Assembly (NCBI GenBank): GCA_002415855.1
Contig: DIAS01000083.1
Coordinates: 2,251-9,562, forward strand
Origin: Bacteroidales bacterium UBA5072
Lineage (GTDB): Bacteria; Bacteroidota; Bacteroidia; Bacteroidales; UBA10428
Direction: 5' to 3'
Length of the DNA: 7,312 nt
A program made the translations under genes and the position numbers. The notes below the pieces were generated by a model. That model saw nothing but the letters and a program-made list of their open reading frames with translations, did no database searches and had not been told where the DNA came from. The number at the start of each line of letters is the position of its first letter. The first letter of the stretch is position 1. Of the stretch, positions 6,329 through 7,312 are shown piece after piece.

Positions 6329-6460
6329 AAAAAGAGGCTGAATCAAAGCCTGTTTTATTGTCATGCTGAGCGTAGCGAAGAATCTATATTGATGTAATAC
6401 AGATGCTTCGCTCAACACAACAAGGACGGTTATGAACAGGCTTTTGATACAGCCACTTTT
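6329..6460. repeat. Imperfect palindromic intergenic element (MITE-like), possible secDF terminator
   Basis: The outer arms, 6329-6354 and 6435-6460, are inverted copies: AGGCTGAATCAAAGCCTGTT on the left matches AACAGGCTTTTGATACAGCC on the right with one inserted T and one mismatch, and pairing extends outward with small defects. Inside, AGCGAAGAATCT (6374-6385) and AGATGCTTCGCT (6401-6412) pair at 11 of 12 positions. The left inner part, GTCATGCTGAGCGTAGCGAAG (6360-6380), resembles a dispersed palindrome common in environmental bacterial genomes; the right inner part looks decayed. On the minus strand the element begins 14 bp after the secDF stop and its last arm runs straight into five Ts, so it may also end secDF transcription. 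The 185-bp gap 6290-6474 holds no gene that I can support. Confidence 0.75.
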
Positions 6461-6474
6461 GCAAGAGGGTATGT

Positions 6475-7312
6475 TTATTTAGCCTGCAGGGTCCTTTCTT
6501 TTTTGCCCCTTGAATCATATACAAGGGCGGTCGCGATAAATACCGTGGAATAGACCCCGGATATCAATCCGATCAGTAGTGCAAATGCAAATCCGCGGAC
6601 ACTTTCACCTGTATAGAAGAAAATTATGGCCACGGTGATCAACACAGTAAGCGAAGTAATGATTGTGCGGCTGAAGGTATCATTGATCGCTTTGTTCATC
6701 AGCATGGCATAATCCATTTTGGGATGCAGGATGCGGTACTCCCTGATCCTGTCAAAGATGACCACCGTATCATTCACAGAATATCCGATAATGGTAAGGA
6801 TCGCCGCGATAAAAGTCTGGTCGGCTTCGAGTGAGAAAGGCATGATGCCATATAAAAGGGAGAATAAGGCAATAACCAGGAAAGCATCATGTGCCAGTGA
6901 GGCAATAGCTCCCAGGCCGAAGCTCCAGTTCCTGAACCTGAACCCCACATAAAGGAACATACAGAACAAGGCGATGAAAAGCGCGATATAGGATTTCCGC
7001 TTGATATCCGCTGCAATAGTTGGCCCTACACGCTGCAGCCCCTGCACGTAATCTGCTTTAAACTGCGCATAGGTCACATTGCTGCCGATCATGGGTTTGA
7101 CCCCGTTATAAATCAGTTGTTCAACCTGCTCATCAATGTTGGGATCTTCTGAATCAATGGCATATTTGGTGGTAATCCGGACTTTATCTTCCGAACCATA
7201 GGTAATTACAGTCGGCCGCATGCCCAGCTCTTTCTCCAGCAATCCGGCAATTTCAAGATTACTGACAGGTTTTTCAAACTTGATGATATAGTTTCGCCCG
7301 CCGGTAAAATCA
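6475..7312 (-). CDS. secDF: SecDF/SecF protein-export membrane protein, C-terminal part (5' partial)
   Basis: The frame is open from the window edge to a TAA at 6475-6477 and gives 278 residues of a SecF domain. It begins with DFTGGRNYIIKFEKP, the periplasmic (G)-x-DFTGG motif after the first SecF helix, continues through the P1-type periplasmic region (EKELGMRPTVITYGSEDKVR) and then the five-helix block. Diagnostic stretches are AAILTIIGYSVNDTVVIFDR with IRE, and NDTFSRTIITSLTVLITVAI, followed by GFAFALLIGLISGVYSTVFIA. SecDF uses the proton gradient to help pull exported proteins through SecYEG. In Bacteroidota SecD and SecF are normally one fused chain, which is why secDF is preferred over secF; the joining region lies beyond the window, so fusion cannot be shown. 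The C-terminus is short and basic (DSRGKKERTLQAK), as usual. Confidence 0.94.
   Translation of the reverse strand, partial: DFTGGRNYIIKFEKPVSNLEIAGLLEKELGMRPTVITYGSEDKVRITTKYAIDSEDPNIDEQVEQLIYNGVKPMIGSNVTYAQFKADYVQGLQRVGPTIAADIKRKSYIALFIALFCMFLYVGFRFRNWSFGLGAIASLAHDAFLVIALFSLLYGIMPFSLEADQTFIAAILTIIGYSVNDTVVIFDRIREYRILHPKMDYAMLMNKAINDTFSRTIITSLTVLITVAIIFFYTGESVRGFAFALLIGLISGVYSTVFIATALVYDSRGKKERTLQAK

Noticed and set aside
1..7312. CRISPR array, tRNA, rRNA, insertion sequence or phage genes
   Set aside because: No spaced direct repeats, cloverleaf-like segments, transposase or phage-type proteins were seen on either strand.

Overview
The window looks like chromosomal DNA from a member of the Bacteroidota. 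The reasons are the SecF-type C-terminus (normally part of a fused SecDF in this phylum), a TatA and a LolD with Bacteroidota-style wording, a TrkH/KtrB protein with a long N-terminal membrane extension, a TTTG-N19-TAnnTTTG promoter, and almost no Shine-Dalgarno sequences (one of six internal starts has a recognisable one). The species cannot be told from the sequence alone.

Layout. Plus strand, 1-5208: the last 45 codons of a probable arylsulfatase; a gap holding a large two-tier RNA-type hairpin (156-222); a DUF2252 protein (262-1689); 12 bp later an outer-membrane beta-barrel of the phenol MetA-like family (1702-2637); then, behind its own predicted promoter (2660-2690), a two-gene potassium uptake operon with the TrkH/KtrB pore subunit (2716-4512) and its TrkA/KtrA gating subunit (4525-5208). 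Minus strand, 5258-7312: read in transcription order, the 3' part of secDF/secF (7312-6475), an intergenic imperfect palindromic element (6329-6460), tatA (6289-5963) and lolD (5917-5258). The two blocks converge at 5209-5257, where four tandem 8-bp units run up to and through the lolD stop codon.

Function. The minus-strand genes all serve envelope traffic: Sec translocation, Tat translocation and lipoprotein release from the inner membrane. The potassium genes form a self-contained, nucleotide-gated K+ uptake system; both subunits have intact key motifs. The DUF2252 and beta-barrel genes are close enough to be co-transcribed, possibly with the sulfatase upstream, but their joint role is unknown.

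There is no sign of a phage, CRISPR array, insertion sequence or new defence system. The points most worth a second look are the precise 11-residue repeat in the TatA tail, the apparent permuted kinase motif order in the DUF2252 protein, the hairpin at 156-222 and the palindromic element between secDF and tatA.
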